Assembly (NCBI GenBank): GCA_946886925.1
Contig: CAMPJQ010000188.1
Location: 1-5,935, forward strand
Length of the DNA stretch: 5,935 nt
Origin: an uncultured Terrimonas sp.
GTDB taxonomy: Bacteria; Bacteroidota; Bacteroidia; Chitinophagales; Chitinophagaceae
Direction of reading: 5' to 3'
Below the pieces are notes generated by a model. It was not told the DNA's origin. It worked only from the letters and a program-made list of their open reading frames with translations, and made no database searches. Made by a program: the position numbers and the translations under genes. This document shows, one piece after another, positions 1 to 5,935 of the stretch. Each line of letters starts with the position of its first letter. Positions within the stretch are counted from its first letter, which is position 1.

Positions 1-1
1 G

Positions 2-15
2 CTAATATACATTAG
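2..15. promoter_or_regulatory. Dyad CTAAT-N4-ATTAG just upstream of the sigma-gene -7 box
   Basis: Positions 2-6 (CTAAT) and 11-15 (ATTAG) are perfect inverted repeats around the 4-base spacer ATAC. The dyad lies 4 bases upstream of the TAnnTTTG box at 20-27, where a bound regulator could affect RNA polymerase. A related dyad with half-site TTAAT occurs at 1441-1457, in the gap upstream of the protease genes. Five-base AT-rich arms arise easily by chance, so an operator role is only a suggestion. Confidence 0.2.
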
Positions 16-19
16 TGTT

Positions 20-27
20 TAAATTTG
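20..27 (+). promoter_or_regulatory. Putative Bacteroidota -7 promoter element (TAAATTTG)
   Basis: TAAATTTG is an exact match to the Bacteroidota housekeeping -7 consensus TAnnTTTG. The partner -33 TTTG element should lie about 20 bases further upstream, which is outside the window, so it cannot be checked. Transcription would begin around position 34, giving a leader of about 44 bases before the ATG at 78. This argues against the in-frame GTG at 15, which would lie upstream of the transcript start. Confidence 0.4.
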
Positions 28-77
28 TTACCCTCTCCCGGAAGATTTTTAGTACGTTTAATCATTACAATTACCCC

Positions 78-653
78 ATGCAACATCCCGACCAGAAATA
101 TATTAATGCCTTATTGCAAAACGATGCGGTAGTACTGGAAGAACTTTACCAGCGGTTTTCCGAAAAGATTAAATGGATGATCATCCGGAACAATGGCAGT
201 GAAACCGATGCTGCCGATATTTTTCAGGATGCCCTGCTTTCTATATACAATAAAGCAAAAACCGGTGATTTTATACTTACATGCCCCCTGGAGGCTTTTT
301 TATACCTTATTTGTAAAAACAAATGGCTCAATACATTAAATAAAAAGAAAACGCAAAAGGTAACAATTACCGATACGGAAGGATTTAATTATATAGGCGA
401 GGATAACTTTAAATTGGCGGAAGATTGCGTATTGCAGCAGGAGCGAAACAATTTACTTACGGAAAAGCTTGCCGAAATGGGCGATAGCTGTAAGAAGATA
501 CTCCGGTTGAGCTGGAGTGGCATAGCAATGGATGAAGTGGCAAAGCAACTGAATGTTACCTACGCCTACGCACGAAAAAAAAAATCGGAGTGTATGGCAA
601 GGCTGATTGCTCTTGTAAAACAGTCGCCTAAATTTAATTCATTGAAATGGTAA
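78..653 (+). CDS. ECF-type RNA polymerase sigma-70 family sigma factor
   Basis: This 191-residue protein has the length and layout of an extracytoplasmic-function sigma factor, which redirects RNA polymerase to a dedicated set of promoters. Region 2 spans about residues 17-90, with the acidic segment DAADIFQDALLSIY (44-57) and the helix around W83-N88 expected to contact core polymerase and the -10 DNA. A polar linker (about 92-120) leads to region 4 (about 123-181), whose helix-turn-helix runs from IAMDEVAKQLNV to the basic recognition helix YARKKKSE. The ATG at 78 is preferred over the in-frame GTG at 15 because the extra 21 residues do not look like sigma-factor sequence and because a -7 promoter box lies between the two. 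No Shine-Dalgarno sequence is seen, which is normal in Bacteroidota. The stop is 3 bp before the next gene, a membrane protein that is probably its regulator, so the two are almost certainly cotranscribed. The target promoters cannot be told from the sequence. Confidence 0.9.
   Translation: MQHPDQKYINALLQNDAVVLEELYQRFSEKIKWMIIRNNGSETDAADIFQDALLSIYNKAKTGDFILTCPLEAFLYLICKNKWLNTLNKKKTQKVTITDTEGFNYIGEDNFKLAEDCVLQQERNNLLTEKLAEMGDSCKKILRLSWSGIAMDEVAKQLNVTYAYARKKKSECMARLIALVKQSPKFNSLKW
575..584 (+). repeat. A10 homopolymer inside the sigma-factor recognition helix
   Basis: Ten consecutive A bases encode the end of Arg166 and Lys167-Lys169 in the region 4 helix-turn-helix. The reading frame is intact with ten As and runs to a stop that abuts the next gene. 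A loss of one A would bring in a TGA seven codons after the altered AAT codon. A gain of one would bring in a TAA after about 15 codons. The tract is therefore a possible site for polymerase slippage or sequencing error. Confidence 0.6.
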
Positions 654-656
654 CGT

Positions 657-1421
657 ATGAAGGATAACAATATTGAACAATTTGAAAACTACCTTTCAGG
701 AGACATGCCTCCCGAAGAAAAGTTACGTTTTGAAGCTAACCTGGAAAAGGATAAAGAATTGTATGACTTATTCCATGTGTACAAAACAATTGATGCCGAG
801 ATGTATAACACCGGAAAATACAGCACTGAGGAAGCGGCTTTAAGAAGCACCCTGCAAACGCTTAATGCGGCCTATTTCAAAGCCGAAGTGCCTGTAATAC
901 AGATGAACAGCAATAAAAAAGGCATCAGAATGGCTGTGGCTGCCGCCGCAGGAGTGATTTTAATTTTGACAGCTTATTTTTCTTTTTTTCAAAATAATAC
1001 TGATCCCCGGCAATTGGCCAACCGTTACGTGAAGGAAGACCTTTCGCATTTGAGCATCACTATGGATGGTGCAAAAGACAGCCTGCAGCAGGGTATTGCA
1101 GCGTATAACGATAAAGCATATGCCAAATCTGTACAATTATTTGAAGCCGTATATAAGGCTCATCCGGAGAACAGCGACGCTTTAAAATATGCAGGGATAA
1201 CCTACCTTGTTACAAAGGAATACAACAAGGCATTACAATGCTTTAACGAACTGGCGGCCAAAAAAGAGTTGTTCAGCAACCCGGGCATGTTTTTGAAAGC
1301 AGTAACTTTATTGCAAAGAAATCAACCGGGCGACAGAGAACAGGCTGAACAATTGTTGCAGCAGGTAATTAATGAAAAGTCCGATGGCAGCAGAGAAGCC
1401 GAACTTTGGCTAAAGAAGTAG
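657..1421 (+). CDS. Single-pass membrane protein: anti-sigma-like N-terminus with periplasmic TPR domain
   Basis: This 254-residue protein has three parts. Residues 6-40 (IEQFENYLSGDMPPEEKLRFE, then ANLEKDKELYDLF) resemble the start of anti-sigma factors, where a short helix is followed by a 'Y-L-x-G-x-(L/M)-x-x-E-E' helix pair. There is no His/Cys zinc motif; the only Cys is C195. Residues about 92-111 form one hydrophobic membrane span after the basic NKKGIR, which predicts the N-terminus inside the cell. Residues about 140-206 hold two clear TPR units (IAAYNDKAYAKSVQLFEAVY and YAGITYLVTKEYNKALQCF), with a probable third or capping helix pair to the end, all predicted periplasmic. The 3-bp gap to the sigma gene implies translational coupling and a sigma/anti-sigma partnership. 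The likely role (inferred) is to hold the sigma factor at the membrane until the TPR domain is bound or cleaved. It could instead be a TPR scaffold without anti-sigma activity. Confidence 0.75.
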   Translation: MKDNNIEQFENYLSGDMPPEEKLRFEANLEKDKELYDLFHVYKTIDAEMYNTGKYSTEEAALRSTLQTLNAAYFKAEVPVIQMNSNKKGIRMAVAAAAGVILILTAYFSFFQNNTDPRQLANRYVKEDLSHLSITMDGAKDSLQQGIAAYNDKAYAKSVQLFEAVYKAHPENSDALKYAGITYLVTKEYNKALQCFNELAAKKELFSNPGMFLKAVTLLQRNQPGDREQAEQLLQQVINEKSDGSREAELWLKK

Positions 1422-1440
1422 TACACCGTAATCCTTCCCT

Positions 1441-1457
1441 TTAATATATAACATTAA
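1441..1457. promoter_or_regulatory. AT-rich dyad TTAAT-N7-ATTAA upstream of the protease genes
   Basis: TTAAT (1441-1445) and ATTAA (1453-1457) are inverted repeats around ATATAAC. The surrounding string TAATATATAACATTA matches TAATATACATTA at 3-14, upstream of the sigma gene, apart from a 3-base insertion. If real, the pair could be binding sites for a shared regulator. Spacing differs (7 against 4 bases) and the sequence is low in complexity, so chance similarity is quite possible. Confidence 0.2.
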
Positions 1458-1484
1458 ATCAGGCAAAATATATGTGTATGTTAT

Positions 1485-1582
1485 TGAGAGGTGAATAGGC
1501 AGTAGGTAATAGTGAATTTTTTACCTCTCACCCCGTCCGAACGGCGTTCAGCCGGGCGGGCATTTACTATTCACATCTTTCA
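1485..1582. repeat. Palindromic intergenic element, about 98 bp, with imperfect terminal inverted repeats (REP/MITE-like)
   Basis: The left end TGAGAGGTGAATAG (1485-1498) matches the reverse complement of the right end (1567-1582), which reads TGAAAGATGTGAATAG. The difference is one mismatch and a 2-base insertion. The GC-rich centre forms a hairpin: CCCG (1532-1535) pairs with CGGG (1553-1556), and GAAC (1539-1542) with GTTC (1546-1549) around GGC. GAGAGGT (1486-1492) can also pair with ACCTCTC (1523-1529), and GTGAAT recurs at 1512-1517. The AT-rich arms and GC-rich core contrast with the flanks, as expected of a dispersed non-coding repeat. It encodes no protein, so any mobility would need an enzyme from elsewhere. 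Copies elsewhere in the genome cannot be checked here. Confidence 0.45.
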
Positions 1583-1623
1583 CGATATAAGCTTATACTT
1601 TCTCATCCTAAATTTCATATTGT

Positions 1624-3117
1624 ATGGAGATTACAGTTTCCAAAACACTGTCGGCAATATCCTGTATCCGTATAACTGCTGTGTTTTGCCTTATTGTTAT
1701 TGCCGGTTGCGATTGTGGAGGTACACGCACTCCCCCCGACTGGACAACCTACCAGGTAAAATCTCCTTATGAAGGCGAAAAGCCTGATCCTTATAAGCAG
1801 ATGATCGTGTGGTTAAAACCCGGTACTCCAAGGCAGGAGTTCAATAAATGGCTGCAGGATAGTATTGTGCGAAAAGAAAGCAATGAATTAAAAATACGGT
1901 TTGTGTGTGGCAGTTGCGATTCATCTCTTTTTTTGTTAGAGGGAAGAGGTGTTGAGATATATATGCAGGGAGAAGTGGCACAGGGAGGCAGCGGTAGCAG
2001 AAGTAAGCCAAAGGTAACCGGCGAGAGCGGGCCACTTTATTTCAGTACCAATATTCCTGTTCAATTTCCCGATGAAGTTAATGTGCCTAAGGAAACAAGA
2101 CTTCCCGCCTCTTCATCGTTTAGTGATTCAACGGTAAGCGTTGCCGTTTTTGATACAGGCCTGGATACTGCCCTGGTTGGTTCCACTTTCCTGTATAAGG
2201 CAGGCGACAGTGCCTGTATACCCGGCGGAAGTGAGGGATGGAACTTCATCGCAGGCAACAGCAACTGGCTCGACGACAATCCGGGAAGGCATGGCAGCAC
2301 GGTAACAAAGTTTATAATTGATGAAGCAGAGCGCTACAAAAAGAACAGCGTAGTTGTTTTACCCGTAAAAATTTTTGGGGCCGATGGAACAAGTGATCTC
2401 TACAGCATACTTTGCGGGTTCGCCTATGCAAAAAACCGAAAGGCTAACATCATCAATGCAAGTTTTGGCTATTATGAATCCAGAAATAAATACGATAGTG
2501 CGGGTAATGCATTATCAGAATTAACTGATCCTGTGTTATTGAAAGCATTTATTGAGGATTACCTTACTAAAAATAATATTTTACTGGTCACGGCAGCCGG
2601 CAACAAAGACGACGCTATAGAAGATCCGGAATATAATCCATCAGACTCACTTCAAAAGCGTAACCTCGACAGTGTACATTTTTACCCTGCATCCCTGTCG
2701 CCTGTTTTGCCCAATGTAATAGCCATAACAACGGTATATAAAGACCAGGTAAGCCCAACTCAAAATTTTTCAAATAAGGTGGTGGATGCTGGCGTGCACG
2801 CAGATGGAATAGACAATGCAGGACATTTCTTTTTTGAAAATCCTGTAAATATAAATTTACCGCCTGTGTCCGGTTCTTCATTTGCCGCGCCGATAGCCAC
2901 GGGAAAATTTGCCGCATGGTACTATACCTATAAAAATATTTTAAGCACGCCTTTAACAATGGCAAAAAAAGACAGCATTTTTGCTGTTCTTAAAAACCAG
3001 GCCAGTCCTGTTTTTTTATATAATGAAACCGGGTTGACTGGTAAAACAAAAGACGGTAAAGTGATTAATAAAACAGGCCTTGCAGGGCAGGGAACAGCAG
3101 CTTTATCAGGAAGATAG
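1624..3117 (+). CDS. Subtilisin-family (S8) serine protease, predicted lipoprotein
   Basis: This 497-residue protein begins with a type II signal peptide: a hydrophobic stretch (about 15-28) ends in the lipobox IAG-C, making Cys29 the lipidated N-terminus. Residues about 57-115 (from MIVWLKPGTPRQEFNKWL) look like a compact alpha/beta prodomain and include a CxxC pair, C95/C98. A Gly/Ser-rich linker follows (about 120-136) and could be a processing site. The S8 catalytic domain runs from about 150 to 455 with all key residues: Asp177 in VAVFDTGLD, His223 in GRHGSTV, oxyanion-hole Asn327 in TAAGNKDD, and Ser419 in GSSFAAP. It should therefore be an active endopeptidase anchored in the cell envelope; whether it faces the periplasm or the outside is unknown. 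The next gene, a caspase-like CHAT protein, starts 23 bp downstream, so the two proteases are probably made together. The substrate is not evident. The prodomain assignment is tentative, while the catalytic assignment is firm. Confidence 0.93.
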   Translation: MEITVSKTLSAISCIRITAVFCLIVIAGCDCGGTRTPPDWTTYQVKSPYEGEKPDPYKQMIVWLKPGTPRQEFNKWLQDSIVRKESNELKIRFVCGSCDSSLFLLEGRGVEIYMQGEVAQGGSGSRSKPKVTGESGPLYFSTNIPVQFPDEVNVPKETRLPASSSFSDSTVSVAVFDTGLDTALVGSTFLYKAGDSACIPGGSEGWNFIAGNSNWLDDNPGRHGSTVTKFIIDEAERYKKNSVVVLPVKIFGADGTSDLYSILCGFAYAKNRKANIINASFGYYESRNKYDSAGNALSELTDPVLLKAFIEDYLTKNNILLVTAAGNKDDAIEDPEYNPSDSLQKRNLDSVHFYPASLSPVLPNVIAITTVYKDQVSPTQNFSNKVVDAGVHADGIDNAGHFFFENPVNINLPPVSGSSFAAPIATGKFAAWYYTYKNILSTPLTMAKKDSIFAVLKNQASPVFLYNETGLTGKTKDGKVINKTGLAGQGTAALSGR

Positions 3118-3140
3118 AACTTCGGAAACAGATAGCATGT

Positions 3141-5935
3141 ATGATTACTGCAGGCAATATATTTTTAAGGGTAGCGATGTTTCAACTCATCACTGCCTTT
3201 TTCTTTAACATGCCTTGTTTTTCCCAGTGCCCCTCTGGCAAAGACATGTGGAACAGAATTCTGGCTGTAGAAAATGCTTCGCTGACCAATTACGTAAAAT
3301 TGCAACAGGCATACGAACTGAAGAATGAATTTGAACATTGCAAACTGAAGAGGGATTCTGTATATGCAAGGTTGCTGCATCGTATTGCCACGCTTGAATT
3401 TCTTGAAAATAGCAATAAAGCAACCAGGGAATCTGTTGAATATATGTTGAGTGCCATAGCCATCAACAATTCGAACGCTCCAGGCAGTTCTCCGGAATAT
3501 GCTGTTAACAGTTATTACAATCTTGCTATTTTTTACAACTCACTCAATGTAAACAATAAGGCTTTAGATTATTACGACAGTGTTATTATATCAGATCAAA
3601 AGCTAAATCTTCACTATGGTATTGCTATTGAATGCAGGGTAGGCAGAGCGGATATTTTATTTAAAAAGGGTGATTTTCAAAACTGTGTTGATGAATGCAC
3701 TGCCGGTTTAACGGTTGCAAAGTATGCGGGAGATGACATTACTATGATGCAATTGTTTAACCGGCGCGCCCAGTCTTATTTTTACCTCGGTAAACCCGAA
3801 AACGCCGTCGCCGATACCGATTCTGCCATGCACTATGCCGGTATGCTGCGTGATGATTTTGAATGGGCTACCGCCGCTAAAATAAAAGCGCTTATTTGTG
3901 CCCGTGATGAACAATTTGATAAAGCAGTTTTATTATTTAAGAGCGCAATACGCTCCAGGCAAAAAACAAATGAATATGCTCAGGTAGCAGATGATTATAC
4001 CGATTTGGGTAATTTTTATTTTCAGCATTTAAAAAAATATAAGCAGGCGCAGGATTGCTATTTTAAAACAGTTGAATTTGCCAAAAAAGCAGGTGATGTG
4101 CAGCGGATGTGTAAGGGGTACATCAATCTTGGCGAAGTAGCTTTCAGGCTGCAGAAGGACGATCACTATACCCTTGCAGAAAATTACTATCATAAAGCGT
4201 TACAGGTATATGGGTTAAACCAGGGCTCCCTTTTACAAATCCCAACGCTAAGCCAGCTATCTGCGATCAGCAATACAGATCTTTTGCTGGTTATCCTTCA
4301 TAACAAAACGGAATTGCTGCTCAACCTTTACAAATCCAATGGCGATAAGCAATATATCAACGCATGTCTTTCCTCCGCCGTTTTAATGGATTCTGCTATT
4401 GCCAGGGCACGGCACGAACAATTGGGCGAGCAAAGCAAGTTATACTGGCGCAATAAAACCCGGTCTTTTTTTGCCATAGCGCTCGAAGCCTGCTATGTAG
4501 CGAAAGATATGCCTAAAGCATTTTATTTTATGGAAAAAAGCCGGGCCGTGTTGTTAAGCGATAAGCTTAACGAGTTGGGCGCTTCCACTCATTTGCCTGC
4601 TTTAGAAAGCGCCCGCGAACAAAATTATAAAGCAGGTATTATTTATGAACAGCAAAGGCTCGCCCGTTTGAATAAGCTGTCGCAGGCTTATCAAAATCAG
4701 CAATTGAATGTAATACATGCAAAAGAAGCGCTGGAAGCTTATGTTAAAATGCTCGGGCAAAAGTATCCTGCCTATTACCAGTATAAATATGCGGATGATA
4801 TTCCGTCACTTGAAGAACTGCAAACATGGCTGCTGCACAGGGAGGAAAGCTTTGTTCATTATTTTATACAGGATACAATGGCTTATATACTGGTTAGTAC
4901 GCCAGATGCCAGCAGGATGATAAAGCTCGGGACAGGAGAACTTGTTGGTGACATGAACCTTTTTTTACAATGGTGCTCCTCCAAACAACAGTTAAATAAT
5001 CATTTTTCTTCATTTGCCGCATTGTCCCATAAATTATATACTAGTCTTTTTAAACCGCTTCAATTGCCTGCTGGACGTGTAATACTATGCCAGGATAATT
5101 TTTTATTGCCTTTTGAAGCATTGTGTAAAGATGATGAGGGAAAGCAATTTTTGGTATATGATTATGTATTCAGCTATGTGTATTCGGCACGATATCTTAT
5201 GAAACCATTTCATATTCGTAGGACCAAAGGTGATTTCATTGGGTTTGCGCCGGTATCTTTTGCTGATCATCTGGGCGTACCCGAGCTCAGGCACTCCGCA
5301 CTATCGCTTGCTAAAGCCGGCGATTATTATAGTAATACGAAATTGTTTACAAAAGCAGCAGCTACCAGGAATAACTTCATTGAGCAGGTGGCCGATTACA
5401 GTATAGTGAATGTGTTTTCTCATGCACTGGCGGATACCGGCAACTCAGAGCCTATATTGTATATGCAGGACTCGGTCATCAATCTTTCGGAATTGCAATT
5501 GCTCGGTCACCCGGCTACACAGCTAATTATGCTGAGCGCTTGCCAGACCAATGTGGGTAAAAACGCAACAGGAGAGGGCATATACAGCCTGGCAAGAGGG
5601 TTTTCTTCGGCAGGCATACCCTCTGTTTCGGCTACCTTATGGAAGGCAGATGAAGAAACGATATATGCTATTTCCAATACCTTTCATTCATTGCTTTCAA
5701 AAGGCATGCGCAAAGATGAAGCGCTTCAAAAGGCGAAATTGCTTTTTATGGAAAGCGGCGGAAAGGGAAAGTTGTTGCCTTATTACTGGGCCAATACAAT
5801 CATTATTGGCAGCGCAGATGCTGTTGAGCTTTCATCACCTGCGAATCACCGATGGCTTATTACGGGCATAATTTTTGCTTTGATTGTTACCATTATCCTG
5901 CTCCTCCGAAAAAGACCTGTGATCCGGCAAAATAT
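3141..5935 (+). CDS. TPR-CHAT protein: secreted, membrane-anchored caspase-like protease (3' end beyond the window)
   Basis: The reading frame is open for 931 codons from the ATG at 3141 to the window edge with no stop. Residues 1-29 form a Sec signal peptide (R10, hydrophobic 11-22, cleavage near CFSQ). The internal ATG at 3177 has a better AAGG-like upstream sequence, but starting there would remove the basic n-region, so 3141 is preferred. About six TPR units follow (118-154, 158-196, 200-236, 239-275, 280-318, 320-358), with further TPR-like helices to about 485. A charged, probably coiled-coil stretch (488-545) includes YEQQRLARLNKLSQAYQNQQ. The CHAT domain (about 565-893) shows the family landmarks LPFEAL (656-661), His761 in VFSHALAD, Cys801 in MLSACQTN, and YYWANTIIIG near the end. 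His and Cys are both present, so proteolytic activity is expected. A membrane span (about 905-922) followed by RKRP predicts a periplasmic CHAT domain with a cytoplasmic tail. It is probably cotranscribed with the S8 protease gene. Confidence 0.93.
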   Translation, partial: MITAGNIFLRVAMFQLITAFFFNMPCFSQCPSGKDMWNRILAVENASLTNYVKLQQAYELKNEFEHCKLKRDSVYARLLHRIATLEFLENSNKATRESVEYMLSAIAINNSNAPGSSPEYAVNSYYNLAIFYNSLNVNNKALDYYDSVIISDQKLNLHYGIAIECRVGRADILFKKGDFQNCVDECTAGLTVAKYAGDDITMMQLFNRRAQSYFYLGKPENAVADTDSAMHYAGMLRDDFEWATAAKIKALICARDEQFDKAVLLFKSAIRSRQKTNEYAQVADDYTDLGNFYFQHLKKYKQAQDCYFKTVEFAKKAGDVQRMCKGYINLGEVAFRLQKDDHYTLAENYYHKALQVYGLNQGSLLQIPTLSQLSAISNTDLLLVILHNKTELLLNLYKSNGDKQYINACLSSAVLMDSAIARARHEQLGEQSKLYWRNKTRSFFAIALEACYVAKDMPKAFYFMEKSRAVLLSDKLNELGASTHLPALESAREQNYKAGIIYEQQRLARLNKLSQAYQNQQLNVIHAKEALEAYVKMLGQKYPAYYQYKYADDIPSLEELQTWLLHREESFVHYFIQDTMAYILVSTPDASRMIKLGTGELVGDMNLFLQWCSSKQQLNNHFSSFAALSHKLYTSLFKPLQLPAGRVILCQDNFLLPFEALCKDDEGKQFLVYDYVFSYVYSARYLMKPFHIRRTKGDFIGFAPVSFADHLGVPELRHSALSLAKAGDYYSNTKLFTKAAATRNNFIEQVADYSIVNVFSHALADTGNSEPILYMQDSVINLSELQLLGHPATQLIMLSACQTNVGKNATGEGIYSLARGFSSAGIPSVSATLWKADEETIYAISNTFHSLLSKGMRKDEALQKAKLLFMESGGKGKLLPYYWANTIIIGSADAVELSSPANHRWLITGIIFALIVTIILLLRKRPVIRQN

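Larger units (their letters stand above)
1422..1623. other. Non-coding gap between the sigma/TPR pair and the protease genes
   Basis: These 202 bases carry no convincing gene. They contain an AT-rich dyad (1441-1457) and a palindromic element (1485-1582), described separately. No classical terminator (GC stem followed by a T run) follows the TPR gene, so read-through into the protease genes is possible. A weak -7-like TAAATTTC at 1609-1616 lacks a well-spaced -33 partner and would put transcription start at the ATG itself, so the promoter of the protease genes is unresolved. Confidence 0.6.

Noticed and set aside
15..77. In-frame N-terminal extension of the sigma factor from GTG at 15
   Set aside because: The 21 extra residues are unlike sigma-factor N-termini, and a perfect TAnnTTTG box lies inside the extension at 20-27. 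ATG at 78 gives a normal-length ECF protein.
1532..1556. Central GC-rich hairpin as a rho-independent terminator of the sigma/TPR operon
   Set aside because: The stem is interrupted by mismatches and is followed by GCGGGCATTTACT rather than a T run.
1609..1616. TAAATTTC as a -7 promoter element for the S8 gene
   Set aside because: It matches 7 of 8 consensus positions but has no TTTG/TTG at the right distance upstream, and it would put the transcript start at the ATG. Not strong enough to list as a promoter.
1512..1772. Possible 86-residue reading frame starting with GTG
   Set aside because: It begins inside the palindromic element and overlaps the S8 gene's signal-peptide region in another frame. 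The translation has no recognisable domain, and the composition looks like translated repeat and shadow sequence.
3162..3179. ATG at 3177 as the CHAT protein start
   Set aside because: It has an AAGGG about 5 bases upstream, but the resulting 17-residue leader would lack a basic n-region. ATG at 3141 gives a complete signal peptide.
1841..3423. Several minus-strand reading frames of 64-116 codons across the S8 gene and the start of the CHAT gene
   Set aside because: They lie opposite strongly supported plus-strand genes, overlap one another, and show no domains or signals. They are frame shadows.
3708..5871. Further short reading frames on both strands within the TPR-CHAT gene
   Set aside because: All lie inside the continuous 931-codon CHAT frame, whose motifs run end to end; none shows an independent family signature.
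1..5935. CRISPR array, tRNA/rRNA genes, transposase genes
   Set aside because: No regularly spaced repeats, no cloverleaf or rRNA-like sequence and no transposase reading frame were seen, so a CRISPR link for the CHAT protein is not supported within this window.

Overview
The window looks like chromosomal DNA from a member of the Bacteroidota, most likely Chitinophagaceae or a relative. This is inferred, not proven. The basis is moderate-to-low GC, weak or absent Shine-Dalgarno sequences, a perfect TAnnTTTG-type -7 element, tightly packed ECF sigma / TPR membrane protein genes, and lipoprotein and signal peptides typical of the phylum.

Layout: all four genes lie on the + strand. (1) 78-653 encodes an ECF-type sigma factor behind a TAnnTTTG box at 20-27. 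(2) 657-1421, only 3 bp downstream, encodes a single-pass membrane protein. Its N-terminal cytoplasmic segment resembles a zinc-free anti-sigma domain, and its C-terminal half is a periplasmic TPR domain. (3) 1422-1623 is non-coding and holds an AT-rich dyad and a palindromic element of about 98 bp with imperfect terminal inverted repeats. (4) 1624-3117 encodes a lipoprotein of the subtilisin (S8) serine protease family with a complete Asp/His/Ser triad. (5) From 3141 to the end of the window, still open, runs a very large TPR-CHAT protein (931 codons visible). CHAT is the caspase-like cysteine protease family. This copy has intact His and Cys, an N-terminal signal peptide and a C-terminal transmembrane anchor.

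How they may work together (inference): the sigma/anti-sigma pair looks like a transmembrane signalling switch. The next two genes encode two unrelated proteases, a subtilisin and a caspase-like CHAT protease, both predicted to sit outside the cytoplasm. The locus therefore reads as an envelope-located two-protease module coupled to an ECF switch. Either protease might process the other, or might cleave the TPR ectodomain of the membrane protein to release the sigma factor. TPRs in two of the four proteins suggest that assembly is by protein-protein contacts. I do not know of a named, experimentally defined system with this composition, but I cannot search for one.
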